64,000 nucleotides of DNA, from contig NC_069671.1 of the NCBI RefSeq assembly GCF_027244095.1, forward strand, positions 4,850,001 through 4,914,000, in the 5' to 3' direction. Below the pieces are notes generated by a model. The model worked only from the letters and a program-made list of their open reading frames with translations. It had not been told where the DNA came from and made no database searches. Of the stretch, positions 10,165-20,639 are shown piece after piece; the stretch's first letter is position 1, and each line of letters opens with the position of its first letter. The translations under genes and the position numbers were made by a program. The DNA is from Hemicordylus capensis. Taxonomy: Eukaryota > Chordata > Lepidosauria > Squamata > Cordylidae.

Positions 10165-10750
10165 GCCGGCCCCCTAATTGCATCCCAGGCTGGGTGTCCT
10201 TTTGCTTCTTTTGTCCCCTTCTCGAGAGGCAGGCTGGGAGTTGCGGGGGGGGGGGACTCGCCTCCGCGCCCCCCCCCCCCCCCGCCAGCCCCATCTGTGC
10301 TCAGCCGGGCCTGCCCATTGTGCCTGGAAGAATTTGAAGTACAGAGAAAAGGCAGCGGCAGCCTAGGCAGCGCCCCCCTCCAACAAGTAGCTATGCCCCC
10401 CCCGTCCCGCCCAGGGGCGTAGCTAAGGGAGAGGGGGGGGCCGTGTTCGCCCCTTTTGATGTGGCCCCTTGGAGGGAGGGAGAGGGGGAAGAAGATCGGG
10501 AGGGGGGAGGAGAAGGGGGGCTCTCAGGAGCTGGGGGGCTTCTTTGAACCCATCCGTTCAGTTTATAGCGAACATTCCTGCGGCCCCCCCCCCCATTTTT
10601 CTTCTGATAAAGGAGAGGCGATTCCGTCCTTGCGTCCCCTACTTTTGGTGAGGGTCTCGCTACCTGATGGAAAATGGCAGCTGCAAAGCAGTCAGCCACA
10701 GACTGGGGGAAACTTGGGGTAAAATTCAGCATCCGAGACTCTTGAAGCGG
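9330..10750. promoter_or_regulatory. Orphan CpG-rich island
   Basis: About 1.4 kb of very GC- and CpG-rich DNA with many GC boxes, poly-C/poly-G runs and a (CA)n tract (10132-10161). Long open frames on both strands are low-complexity Pro/Gly/Arg/Ala sequence, as expected from base composition alone. No exon of a known protein is recognised. It includes a GC-shifted composite SINE remnant (about 9394-9500, minus) and, at about 10412, an end of the CAGGGGCGTAGCTAAGG hAT-like family. It may be the promoter of a distant gene or an unannotated RNA. Confidence 0.5.
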
Positions 10751-10761
10751 ACTCTGGTGGA

Positions 10762-11069
10762 GGAGAGCTGGTCTGGTGGTCGCAAGCAGGACTTCTCCCC
10801 TTAGCTCAGCAGGGTCCGCCCTGGTTGCTTATGAAAGGGAGACCAGAAGTGTGAGCCCTGTAAGATATCCCCCTCCAGGGATGGAGCCACTCTGGAAAGA
10901 GCAGAAGGTTCCAAGTTCCCTCCCTGGCTGCATCTCCAAGAGAGGGCTGAGAGAGATTCTGGCCTGCAACCTTGGAGAAGCCGCTGCCGGTCTGTGAAGA
11001 CAATACTGAGCTAGCTGGACCAGTGGTCTGACTCAGTATATGGCAGCTTCCTATATTCCTATGTTCCTA
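10762..11069 (+). mobile_element. Composite 5S/tRNA SINE, full length
   Basis: Starts GGAGAGCTGGTCTGGTGG, carries the 5S-like AGGGTCCGCCCTGGTTGC and the common body, and ends CTATATTCCTATGTTCCTA (octamer tail). Confidence 0.88.
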
Positions 11070-11171
11070 GTTGTCTTTCTTTCCAGACAGTTGCAGACAG
11101 TCTTGTTCCCTTGTGGTGGCTTTTAATTTAGAAGGGTGGGGTTTGGGTTGAACCAGGGCCACATCCCACTT

Positions 11172-11640
11172 CTGCCCTCCTGCAGAGGTCGGACTACAAC
11201 GCCCATCATCCTGACTATTGGCCACTGTGTCTGAGGATGCTGGGAGTTGTCTGGAATCAGCTGGTAGGCTGACGTCGGGCCACCCTGGGTTAAACCCAGT
11301 GTAGACAATACTGAGCTCAATGGACTAATGGCTTGACTCAGCAGAAGGCAACTTCAGAAGTTCCTATGACTTGTCCCCTTAGCTAAGCAGGGTCCACCCT
11401 GGTTGCATATGAAAGGGAGACTAGAAGTGTGAGCACTGCAAGATATTCCCCTTAGAGGATGGAGCCGCTCTGGGAAGAGTAGAAGGTGCCAAGTTCCCTC
11501 CCTGGCAGCATCTCCAAGATAGAGCTGAGAGAGATTCCTGCCTGCAACTCTGGAGAAACTGCTGCCAGTCTGGGTAGACAATACTGAGCTAGATGGACCA
11601 AGGGTCTGACTCAGTATATGGCAGCTCCCTGTGTTCCTCT
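11172..11640 (+). mobile_element. MITE followed by two composite SINE pieces
   Basis: 11172-11290 is a diverged palindromic MITE (CGGACTACAACGCCCATC and GATGCTGGGAGTTG). 11298-11367 is the 3' tail of one composite SINE. 11368-11640 is a nearly complete second copy starting ACTTGTCCCCTTAGCTAAGC. Confidence 0.75.
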
Positions 11641-11786
11641 GACTTCAGCCCCGAAGTCGAGGAGTAAGAGCGCCTCTGCTGATAGGAAAGTTGACTTGGG
11701 CAAAGATGCACATGATCATGGGAGGCAGCCCCCCCCCCCCCTCCAATCAGGCACACAGCAACCTCCCAGGAGCTGGCTTTGGGATG

Positions 11787-11787
<1 letters not shown>

Positions 11788-11833
<46 letters not shown>

Positions 11834-12062
11834 CCGATTTCTATACCGCCCTTCCAAAAATGGCTCAGGGCGGTTTACAAAGAGAGATAACAAACAAATA
11901 AGATGGCTCCCTGTCCCCAAAGGGCTCACAATCTAAAAAGAAACATAAGAAAAGAAACCAGCAACAGTCACTGGAGGTCCTGTGCTGGGGGTGGAGAGGG
12001 TCAGTTACTCTCCCCCTGCTAAATAAAGAGAATCACCACGGTAAAAGGTGACTCTTTGCCCA
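11788..12062 (-). mobile_element. (GAT)n microsatellite and L2-like GTGAGCCC repeat
   Basis: (GAT)n at about 11788-11833 abuts a minus-strand copy of the GTGAGCCCTTTGGGGACAGG family, from AAATGGCTCAGGGCGGTTTA to GGTGACTCTTTGCCC. The microsatellite sits at the 3' end of the element, as in other copies. Confidence 0.7.
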
Positions 12063-12616
12063 GTTATCAGGATGCCGTTAGGAGCAGCAGAGTGAGAGGC
12101 AGACAGGTTGGGCGTCTGCAACCTGGAGATATTGCACTTCCCTTCAGGGCTGGAGACAAAACAAGGCGAGATCCACCCCACCCAGAGAACTGAAAGTCCT
12201 TGAGAGAAGAAGCCCTGCATCTAGGGTGCAGACTTGGGTCAGACTGGTAAACAGATTCGGCAGGTTTTTCAATGGCTGCGAAAACTTGCACTTCCCACCT
12301 GATTGGCCAGGTGGGAAGTGGACCTAAAGCAACACCTGCGCACCTCTATATAATCGGAGGGAACGCCTTTCCCAGACTCCAGCCCCTTAAAAACTATTGT
12401 CTCTCTACAGCCGAAACTTTGCCAAGCTCTGGGAGATGATCCACACCGCGCCTCTTGTGTTCCAGGAGTCCCCCAGACACCCTCTTCCTTCTCTGTCTGC
12501 TGTGGGGAAGAACTGGAATCCTGCTTGCCCCAGCAGGTGGGAAGGGAAGAAGCTGGGCGAAGGACCCAGGATGGACCCGGCTGATTTCCTTGCCCACTGC
12601 CTCGTAACTTTGAAAG
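12063..12616. other. Intergenic sequence without recognised features
   Basis: Mostly unique. It contains a short inverted repeat (ACTTCCCACCTGATTGG with CCAGGTGGGAAGTG near 12290-12320). No gene recognised. Confidence 0.4.
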
Positions 12617-13103
12617 GGAAATGCCAGATAAAATCATGCATGGTGTGGAGAAACTGGATGGAGAGAATTTTTTTCACCCTCTCACATAACCTTAGAACCA
12701 GGGGTCATCCCATGAAATTGATTGCCAGGAAATTTAGGACCAAGCAACGGAAGTATTGCTTCACACAACACATAATCAGCTTGTGGAATTCTCTGCCACA
12801 AGATGTGGTGACAGCCCATAACCTGGATGGCTTGAAGAGGGGTTTGGATAACTTCATGGAGGAGAGGTCTATCATTGGCTACTAGTCGGAGGGCTACAGG
12901 TAACTTCTAGCCTCAAAGGCAGGATGCCTCTGGGTACCAGTTGCAGGGGAGTAACAGCAGGAGAGAGGGCATGCCCTCAACACCTGCCTGTAGGCTTCTC
13001 AGAGGCATCTGGTGGGCCACTGTGTGAAACAGGATGCTGGACTAGATGGGCCTTTTGGGGCCTGATCCAGCAGAGCTGTTCTTAGGTTCTTACATTCTTA
13101 TCT
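12617..13103 (+). mobile_element. CR1-like LINE 3' end
   Basis: The plus strand encodes FTQHIISLWNSLPQDVVTAH and the following helix, then the 3' UTR ending AGAGCTGTTCTTAGG and TTCTTA repeats. Confidence 0.88.
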
Positions 13104-13261
13104 CCAGGTTCTGGCAACCCAATCCATGGAGTCCTTCAGGATGTCCGCCTTCACAATTTTATGTTTATGTTTTGTGGTTATTCTTGTTTGTTACAAAAAT
13201 GTGCTGCCTCTTCTGTATCTCTGAGTGGACTGCAGCTATTTAAAATGGCAATAAAACAACA

Positions 13262-13545
13262 ACAGAGCCTACACAACATGGTGGTTAGAGTGTTGGACTA
13301 GGACCGTGACGACCCGAGTTCGAATCCCCGTTCAACCATGAAACTCACTGGGTGACTCTGGGCCAGTCATGAAGCTCTCAGCCTAACCTACCTCACAGGG
13401 TTGTTGTGAGGATAAAAATAAGCATGTACACCGCTCTGAGCTCCTTGGAGGAAGAGCAGGATATAAGTGTAAACTGCCCAGAGATGTAAGTTTTGGGCAG
13501 TATAGAAATATGTTAAATACATAAATTACATAAAAATAAATAATA
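13262..13545 (+). mobile_element. Sauria-type tRNA SINE joined to an L2-like tail
   Basis: tRNA-like head with A box (GGTGGTTAGAGTGTTGG) and B box (GAGTTCGAATCCCC), then GTGACTCTGGGCCAGTCA and CAGGGTTGTTGTGAGGATAA, ending GCTCCTTGGAGGAAGAG. The last part (CCCAGAGATGTAAG...) resembles the L2-like 3' end at 35800-36060. Confidence 0.85.
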
Positions 13546-13725
13546 AACATCCTTAACTACTAAAAACAATGAGATACCAAAGCTAGCAGCTGCAAGATCA
13601 ACATGTAGCAAAACCATGAAGTCTTAAAACAGCAGGAAACATTAAGAGATCTTTAAAAGCCTGGGGAGATTAGAGGCATCCTAAAGGCAAGGAGCCACCA
13701 GCAAGAAGACCCTGTCCCAGCTCAC

Positions 13726-14335
13726 TACCTTCCTCGCCTCTAAAGGTTCCTGAGGATGAACACTTGGGCAGGTATTTATGGGAGAAGGATGCTCCTTGTA
13801 CCTAGATTACCTGATTACACCCAAGAACAGCAGTAAAATGCTTTGGCTTGGCAGGGTCGTATCAAAAACGAGCCCCAGGATCTCAAACTCCTACAACGGG
13901 ACAATACAGCTGTTTTTCTGCAATGGACTTGCAACGTGGTATAGGACTTTAAAGATTTTTTTTTATTGTCTTGTTTTGTTTCCAGGATACAATGACACAT
14001 CCTTGTGCGTATAAAGTTAATTTTCTGAGATGATCATTTTCTGAGGTCTTATGCTACATTTATGCTACACTTATATGCAGCGGAGTAGACTTCTCAATTT
14101 CCCGGGGTGGGGGGCACGGGGCTCAAGTCTGTTTCAGAAAAACAGCTGTATTTTCTCGTTGAAGGAGTTTGAGATTCTGGGGATTGTTTTCAATACGATC
14201 CTGCCAAGCCGAAGGATTTTACTGCTATTCTCGGGTGTAATCTGGAAAGTATCCTGGGTACCAGGAGGAGCATCCTTCTCCCATGAATACCTGCCCAAGT
14301 GTTCATCCTCAGGAACCTTTAGAGGCGAGGTAGGA
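13726..14335. repeat. Large inverted duplication, about 200-bp arms
   Basis: The left arm (about 13726-13925) and the right arm (about 14125-14335) are reverse complements with moderate divergence. Both share CGCCTCTAAAGGTTCCTGAG and CTTGGCAGG on opposite strands. The loop is about 200 bp of AT-rich sequence. No protein is recognised. Confidence 0.75.
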
Positions 14336-14339
14336 AGTT

Positions 14340-14535
14340 ACTTGCCTAGGGAGCCGGTTCGAATCCCCGCTGGTATGTTTCCCAGACTGTCCCAACAGGT
14401 AAGTCTGGGAAACATACCAGCGGGGATTCGAACCAGGGATTTGAACCTGGGACAGTCTGGGAAACATACCAGTGGGGATTCGAACCGGCTCCCTAGGCAG
14501 GTTACTTCCCCACTGCGCCATTAGGTGGCTCCTGA
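14340..14535. repeat. Rearranged tRNA-SINE heads in inverted and direct order
   Basis: Three copies of the second tRNA-SINE head (GGTTCGAATCCCCGCTGG and its complement) lie within 200 bp, in plus, minus, minus order. They are joined by CAGACTGTCCCAACAGG. The last copy runs to CACTGCGCCATTAGGTGGC. Confidence 0.7.
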
Positions 14536-14594
14536 GATGGTTACCAAGGAGCTTAAACCGAATCATTTGAAACTAGGAGGATATTCACACCTGC

Positions 14595-15170
14595 ATGAAA
14601 AACCAAGCGAAGGGAGCCCAGTCCGGTTCGGCACACTCATGTGAACCACCAAGGTCAGGCCGATCCATGGCGGCAAACCCGCCTATTTTGCCACCCTGTA
14701 AAATGAGGTTCAGCGGCCGAGCACTCTCTTCACCTCGTTTATTTGCTTGTCTTGTCCGGGAGGGGGAATCCCCAGAATGCATTGTGCGACCCTTGGAGGT
14801 GCTGGGAATAGCCGCTGGCCGTCCTCCTGCCCAGGGAAGGGGAGATGATCATCTGCGGGGAAGGGAGGTTTAACCCGCCTTCCCTGCAGCCTGCGCGTGA
14901 GAAGAGGCTCCAGGTTTAATGTGGGTCACAGTGTAGTTGTGTGAACCCATGCTCGCGCAGGGCATACCGGAGCTTCCGGGGCCGTGAGCCCCCCGAGCTC
15001 CCCAGCCCCCGCCAGCTCTGTCACGGAGCCCGCAATCGTGTGGGCGGCCAATCCGGCCGCCCAGGGCTCCCTACCCCACTCACCGTTCTAACCCGGGTCT
15101 CACTGATCGTGAGACCCAGCTCAGGGCTTTGAAAGCCCTTTGGCTTGCAACGCCTCCGGAATGGGAGGGG
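14595..15170. other. GC-rich intergenic sequence
   Basis: Moderately CpG-rich, apparently single-copy, with a short inverted repeat (GGGTCTCACTGATCGTGAGACC near 15093-15116). No exon recognised. Confidence 0.4.
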
Positions 15171-15385
15171 CGTGGTTCACATATCGACCAGATTTACTCC
15201 CAAGTCCCTGCAAACTATTGGGGAGCACATCATACACAATTTGGGCTTTTCACTGCCCGTTAGAGTGTAGCCTGGCTTATATCCAGGGTCAAATAAATCC
15301 ACTTTTTGCGTTGGTTTTTGGGGACAACTTTGAGTTTGCAGTAAAGCCTCTCCGAAAACTCTTGGTACAGCCTGCTGTGTGAAGA
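15171..15385. mobile_element. Unassigned repeat, possibly a MITE
   Basis: Contains TTCACATATCGACCAGATTT and CAACTTTGAGTTTGCAGTAA. Similar blocks in reverse order occur at 23290-23530 and at about 17865-17960, so it is a dispersed family. Termini were not resolved. Confidence 0.5.
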
Positions 15386-15390
15386 ACACA

Positions 15391-15698
15391 TGAGAGGAGA
15401 GCTGGTCTGGTGGCCGCAAGCATGACTTGTCCCCTTAGCTAAGCAGGGTCCACCCTAGTTGCATATAAATGGGAGACTAGTAGTGTGAGCACTGGAAGAG
15501 ATTCCCCTTAAGGGATGGGGCCGCTCTGGGAAGAGCATCTAGGTTCCAAGTCCCCTCCCTGGCAGCATCTCCAAGACAGGGCTGAGAGAGACTCCTGCCT
15601 GCAACCTTGGAGAAGCCGCTGCCAGTCTGTGAAGACAATCCTGAGCTAGATGGACCAATGGTCTGACTCCGTATATGGCAGCTTCCTATGTTCCTATG
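15391..15698 (+). mobile_element. Composite 5S/tRNA SINE, full length
   Basis: Runs from GAGGAGAGCTGGTCTGG to TTCCTATGTTCCTATG. The 5S-like head (TTAGCTAAGCAGGGTCC, GGGAGACTAG) is intact. Confidence 0.9.
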
Positions 15699-15849
15699 AA
15701 CTAGTAACCGGAGACAGGGCTCAGTTAAGTAGTAGCTTCACCAATCTAAGTTTTAATGCTCTGGCTTTTCCCATCGAGTTGTGAGCAATAAAGAGTTGTG
15801 TTCTTCTTAGGCGGAGTCTGGGTGTGTGATGCCGTTCCCACATATCCAA

Positions 15850-16290
15850 TAGCCTATAATCCAGTCAATTATGCAAATTGATCTGGGGGAAAGGCTCAAG
15901 AGGGTGCAGCTAGAGAGTGTTGCTTAACACATCAGTATTTCTAAATGCACTTCTCCCCAGCCCTGCCTGCCACAAGACCTACCATTAACAAACCAAAGTG
16001 TCGCGGGCAGATCTCACCAAATATGCAAAGAAGCCGTCTTGTCGCTGGCTCTGAATAAAAGCTCCCCACGTAATAATTGTATTCCTTTATCTGCAGGAGC
16101 GTTAAATACAGATCCCAAACAATGCCAGCTCTGTGCTGCGCTAAAGCCCCTGAAAAGTCCTAATTGAGAATAAATAATTCAGCCGAAATCTTGGGCGGGG
16201 ATCCAAGCAAATGATTAGAGAATAACGTTTGCGACTGGAGCCGGGCCAGATGGAAATGAGGGCACCTTTCTTGCAGACCTCCAGAACCGT
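15850..16290. promoter_or_regulatory. Single-copy block with POU/SOX-like motifs (candidate enhancer)
   Basis: Unique sequence between repeats. It has a perfect octamer ATGCAAAT (15871-15878), ATGCAAAG (16023-16030), AACAATG (16118-16124) and several TAAT cores. Binding is inferred from motifs only. Confidence 0.35.
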
Positions 16291-16589
16291 CCTGCGATGA
16301 CGATTCAGACAAATCAGGGGCAGCCCTACCGTGAGGCGAGGGGCGGCCACAGCCTCAGGCGGTAAATTGTGAGCAACTGATACAGGTGGCAAAAACTCGA
16401 CAAAACCCACCAGGAAGCTACACCGAAGTTAACAGGAGCTGCACGAGAGCTCCTCTTGTGTGCGAGGGGACTGCTTAAGGCAGGTCCAAGACATTTCTGG
16501 GGTGGGAAATCCAAATGGCACTCACTCCCTGCCACTAATGAAGGTCTCAGTGCTCAGGTAGACTTGTGTCTGCTCAGACACTGTTTGTG

Positions 16590-16970
16590 CTTTTGGCCAT
16601 TGCGGCTGAGAATGATGGGAGTTGTAGTCCCCTACAACAGGGGATCCATGGTTGGGAACCGCTGTTCTATGACACATCGGAACATAGGAAGCTGCCTTCT
16701 ACTGAGTCAGACCATTGGTCGTCCTAACTCATTATTGTCTACACAGACTGGCAGAGGCTTCTCCAAGGTTTCAGGCAGGAGTCTTTCTCAGTCCTGTCTT
16801 GTAAACGCCCGGGAGGGAACTTGGAACCTTCTGCAGGTAAGTGAACAGATGCTCTTCCCCGAGCAGCAGCATCCCCTCAGGAGATCCTAACAGTGCTGAC
16901 ATGTAGTCTCCCATTCCAATGTAAACCAGGGCAGCTTCTGCTTAGCAAAGAGGGCAATCCATGCTTGTGG
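16590..16970 (-). mobile_element. MITE half and composite SINE
   Basis: 16590-16660 is a MITE half (GAATGATGGGAGTTGTAGTC). 16678-16970 is a minus-strand composite SINE from AACATAGGAAGCTGCC to ATCCATGCTTGTGGTA. Confidence 0.8.
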
Positions 16971-17419
16971 TATATGCCCCAAACACAGAGAAGGAATTTC
17001 CCCTCCTTCAGCATGTTTTAGTATACACAAATTCATGCAGATCTGATCAATTCATGTAACCAATTAATTGATGCAAGTGCAATGATCAATGTAATTAACC
17101 ACAATAATTTATTGACCAAGGAAACAATGAAAACTTGTTTGGTTCATCAACGGAAGCTGGTTTCATTGGGCGGCAGTCCTAATGTTAACACCGGGCCTTT
17201 GATTATATCCAGCCTCGATGCCCTTTGGCGCCTGTGTCCAGGTTGTGGCCAAGGCTGTTCCACCTGCAGCCTCACCTGTCAGGGTCAGGCCATGGCTGTG
17301 AGGGACCAGATTCAAATCTGGAGTTCTTCTCCATGTCCCTGAGGCCAGCAATTGAGGCTGATGAAACTAGAGAAGGCAGAATTCTGTTGACCAAACAAAG
17401 ATCGAAGGCCAAGTTCCCT

Positions 17420-17865
17420 ATCACTAGGGGAGGGGTCACGGGCGGAGCCACCATTGGGCGAACGGGTTCAAAGAACCCGGGCCGCCACCAATCAGGGGCC
17501 GCGAGCGCGGCCCTAGATACGCCCCCCGTGTCTGACGTCAGATGCAGGGGGCATAATTTCAATCGATCTCCCTCCCAAAAAGGGGTCACGCAGCCCCATT
17601 TAGGAGAGAGATTGGCCTACACTGCATTGGCAGCGAGACCAGGAGTGGCTCTCCCTGCCTTTAAGGCAGGGAGAGTTACTCCAGCCACACTGCCAATGCA
17701 GCGCGGGCCAATTTCGGCTCCAAACGGGGCCGCGGGAGGGAGAAAACGCCCCGCATCTGACGTCAGACGTGGGGGCGTGGCTAGCTGGACCTCTGCGTCT
17801 GATGCCAGATGCAGGGGGCGGGGCCAAGGGGCCGCCGCGGCAGCCGCCCGACACGACTGCTTTGG
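17420..17865. mobile_element. GC-rich foldback element with two CRE palindromes
   Basis: Inverted repeat centred near 17666 (CCTGCCTTTAAGGCAGGGAG). The arms share CTGCATTGGCAG and TTGGCC blocks and, further out, GTCTGACGTCAGATGC with its complement. TGACGTCA occurs at 17533-17540 and 17758-17765. No coding capacity is seen. Outer limits are approximate. Confidence 0.65.
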
Positions 17866-17869
17866 GGTA

Positions 17870-18427
17870 AATTTGGCCAATATGTGAACTCACGCCCTCC
17901 ATCCCAGAGGAGATGCGAATCAAAAGTTGGTGGTGGAAAACTCCCAGCCGACCCACTGCAGCAGCTCCTGGGTGCACAGGCCCCGGGTTGCTCAGTAGGG
18001 AATCCCCACACCATGAGGCTCTTGGTCCAAGAACCATTCTTGGTCCGTTCCAGCGTCCCTGATGCCACCCTGTCGGGGGAGGGGAGGGTTTCGGGTGACG
18101 GCATTAATGCCAGGAGAGTGAGGAGCGGATTACCGCGGCCTTAGCAGAGGGAAGGCCGGAGCAAGGGCGGAGCTGCTGAGGTGAATGCGGTTTAATAGGC
18201 TGGTACTTAGAGGCTTAAGGTGCTTTGCAAGCTCTCGCCTCGGAATACGACCAGCCCTTATGATAATCTCTTTACCAGGTGGTCACTTCCTCTGACACAT
18301 TCCTATTTTGGGAGAGGAAAGCTGGCCTCCACTGTACACAAGCGACTGCACACTGTACCGCGAGAGAGGGTACGTTGGCCTCCTCGTACCACAACAGCCC
18401 CCTTTCCTTTCTGTTTTGTAGCCATCT
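17870..18427. other. Intergenic sequence with a fragment of the 15171 family
   Basis: About 17865-17960 resembles the unassigned repeat at 15171-15385 (TTTGGCCAATATGTGAACTC). The rest looks unique and holds no recognisable gene. Confidence 0.4.
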
Positions 18428-18661
18428 ATTATTATTATTATTATTATTACATTTATATGCCACTCTTCCTCCAAGGAGCCCAGAGCAGTGTACTACATAC
18501 TTAAGTTTCTCCTCACAACAACCCTGTGAAGTAGGTGAGGCTGAGAGAGAAGTGACTGGCCCAGAGTCACCCAGCTAGTTTCATGGCCGAATGGAGATTT
18601 GAACTCGGGTCTCCTCGGTCCTAGTCCAGCACTCTAACCACTACACCACGCTGGCTCTCAT
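18428..18661 (-). mobile_element. Sauria-type tRNA SINE
   Basis: Minus-strand copy: (TTA)n tail, CTTCCTCCAAGGAGCCCAGA, TCACAACAACCCTGTGAAG, then the B box (AACTCGGGTCTCC) and A box at the far end (CTCTAACCACTACACC). Confidence 0.9.
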
Positions 18662-18811
18662 CTACCAGGTAGCCAACTGCTCCCCGCTGCATCTGAGGGC
18701 TCGTGGAACCCACGGTGGGTCTGTCCCAGAATGGGCATCAGGGCAAAGAAGTGAAAAACCGAGAACAGAAATTGAAAGATGGATACGGACAGGAGGAAAC
18801 GGGGTTGCCTT

Positions 18812-19474
18812 CAGCTCAGTGGCTTGATTCCTTTGTTATCTGCTTGAGATGAACGACCTCTAAACAGCGGTACATTTGCTGGCGACCTCCAGACTTGACT
18901 GCTGCAATGTGCTCTACGCGGGGCTGCCTTTGTACGTAGTCCGGAAACTCCAGTGGGTACAGAATGCAGCGGCCAGGTTGGTCTTTGGGTCATCTCGGAG
19001 AGACCACGTCACTCCTTTGCTGATAGACACTGGCTGCCAATAGGGTTCCGGGCAAAATACAAAGTGCTGGTTACAACCAATAATGCCCTAAATGGCTTAG
19101 GCCCTGGGTATTTAAGAGAACGTCTTCTTCATTATGAGCCCCACGGCCCACTGAGGTCGTCTGGAGAGGTCCGTCTCCAGTAGCCACCAACTCAGCTGGT
19201 GGCCACACGGGGAAGGGCCTTCTTGGTTGCTGCCCCAAGACTGTGGAATGTGCCCCCTACTGAAATATGATCCTCCCCATCTCTGACCATTTAAAAAAAG
19301 CATTTGAAAACCCACCTCTTCACCCACACTTTTTCAGCTTTTTTACATGTTTAGGTTTCAATCTGTTTTTGACTTTTGAATTGTTTAAATTGTTTTTAAC
19401 TTTTGTGTATGTTTTAACTTGTATATTGTTATTGTTAACCACCCAGAGACAAAAGTTTGGAGCAGTGTACAAAT

Positions 19475-19512
<38 letters not shown>

Positions 19513-19515
19513 TTG
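18812..19515 (+). mobile_element. L2-like LINE 3' end with (GA)n tract
   Basis: The plus strand encodes the typical end of an L2/CR1-group reverse transcriptase: HWLPIGFRAKYKVLVT, NALNGLGPGYL, then PRLWN-like residues further on. The 3' UTR ends CCACCCAGAGACAAAAGTTT, followed by (GA)n at about 19476-19510. The frame is broken, so it is a dead copy. Confidence 0.8.
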
Positions 19516-19519
19516 GAAG

Positions 19520-19660
19520 AAATGTTCTTCCAAGGAGCTCCGAATGGCAGCCTCACAACAACCCTGTGAGGTAGGCTAGGCTAAGAATTTCTTAAACCAA
19601 GACAACCCAGTGAGCCTCCTGGCCAAGCAACGATTCGAACCCAGGTCTGACTGTTCCACC
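19520..19660 (-). mobile_element. Diverged Sauria-type SINE
   Basis: Old minus-strand copy with CTCACAACAACCCTGTGAGG and GATTCGAACCCAGGTC. Confidence 0.6.
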
Positions 19661-20462
19661 TCCACATTCCACGGGCAGTAAGTTGAGTCTGCCCAAACGG
19701 TATGTCAATCGGGCCTTTGCCATCTGTATTTCCGCCAACCTTGGTGTCTTTCTTGACCCCCTTCGTGGTGTGCCCATCCTGCCCCCAGAAAGCTTTTTGT
19801 TCCTGAGGATCTTGGCAATGGAGGTCACCGACCCCAGTGCGGTGCCTTTCACACACCAAAAGCAGGGAAACCAAATCCCGCTCAATTCTTTGCCGCTGAA
19901 ATGCTGCCCCTGATTAATTCAGGTGTGTATAAATAACCGTCTCTTTGGTCCAAGAGCCCTTCTGTACGACGACACAGACTGCGCTGATCGGTAATTAAAA
20001 ACTTTCCCCCTGAAAGGCTTTTGGGCTGAAAAAAGGAAAGGCGCCGAGAGAAAGAAAGAGGAGAGGAAACGCCTCTGGGATCTAAGAATTACATTCTCGA
20101 TGAATTATTCAGGGTGGGTGGGTGGGTGGGTGGGCACTGATCTGGATTTCCTTCTGCTGGCATTAGACACCCAAGGAGAGAGGCAGACGTTATCTCGCAA
20201 ATGAAAGAATGCTTGTTGGGCACTCAATGGATCCAAAGCCAGGCACACTGGTTCTCCAAGATCCTGCCCCACGAGTATCAATATCCAGCGTCCTGTGTTT
20301 TGTTCAGGCCCGTCACAGGGCTCCAGAGAGAAGGCATGTCAAGGCAACAGAGGCTGGCTGTCTTTCGCTTCTCCCACGATAAAGGTGTTGCTAAAAGACG
20401 GGAATTCGGAGCCCTTGAATTCTGCAAACTGAGAACAGCCTATATTCTGCGGCGATATCTAT
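19661..20462. other. Single-copy intergenic block
   Basis: No repeat apart from a (TGGG)n tract (about 20115-20132). It contains TAATTCAGG, GGTAATTAAAA and TGAATTATTCAGG motifs that could bind homeodomain proteins. No exon recognised. Confidence 0.4.
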
Positions 20463-20579
20463 AATGACGACAGCAACAACACGGATAATAAAATCCAGCC
20501 ATCCCAGGTCCTTGGGAAGGGCTCGGTGTCTGGATAAAACAAACCAGTCAACAACACCTGTCTGACTGTGTAAGCAAGA

Positions 20580-20623
<44 letters not shown>
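20463..20623 (+). mobile_element. R4-like LINE 3' end with (AAT)n
   Basis: Plus-strand copy of the 3' UTR seen at 8118-8250 (CCTTGGGAAGGGCTCGGTGT, ACAACACCTGTCTGACTG), ending in (AAT)n. Confidence 0.8.
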
Positions 20624-20639
20624 GGGTCAGAAACAGCCT

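Noticed and set aside
9185-10177. 330-codon plus-strand open frame and overlapping long minus-strand frames
   Set aside because: Composition is Pro/Gly/Arg/Ala low complexity driven by the CpG-rich island, frames are open on both strands, and the (CA)n run is translated as His-Thr repeats. No domain is recognisable.
9330-10750. CpG island as MSI1 exon 1
   Set aside because: I looked on the minus strand for the conserved MSI1 N-terminus and the RRM start and did not find them.
13285-13335. tRNA-like A and B boxes in Sauria and other SINE heads as true tRNA genes
   Set aside because: They sit at the starts of dispersed SINEs, lack a foldable acceptor stem and continue into SINE bodies.
15425-15495. 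5S rRNA gene
   Set aside because: Only the internal promoter half of 5S is matched, diverged and fused to a SINE body; it is a retroposon head.
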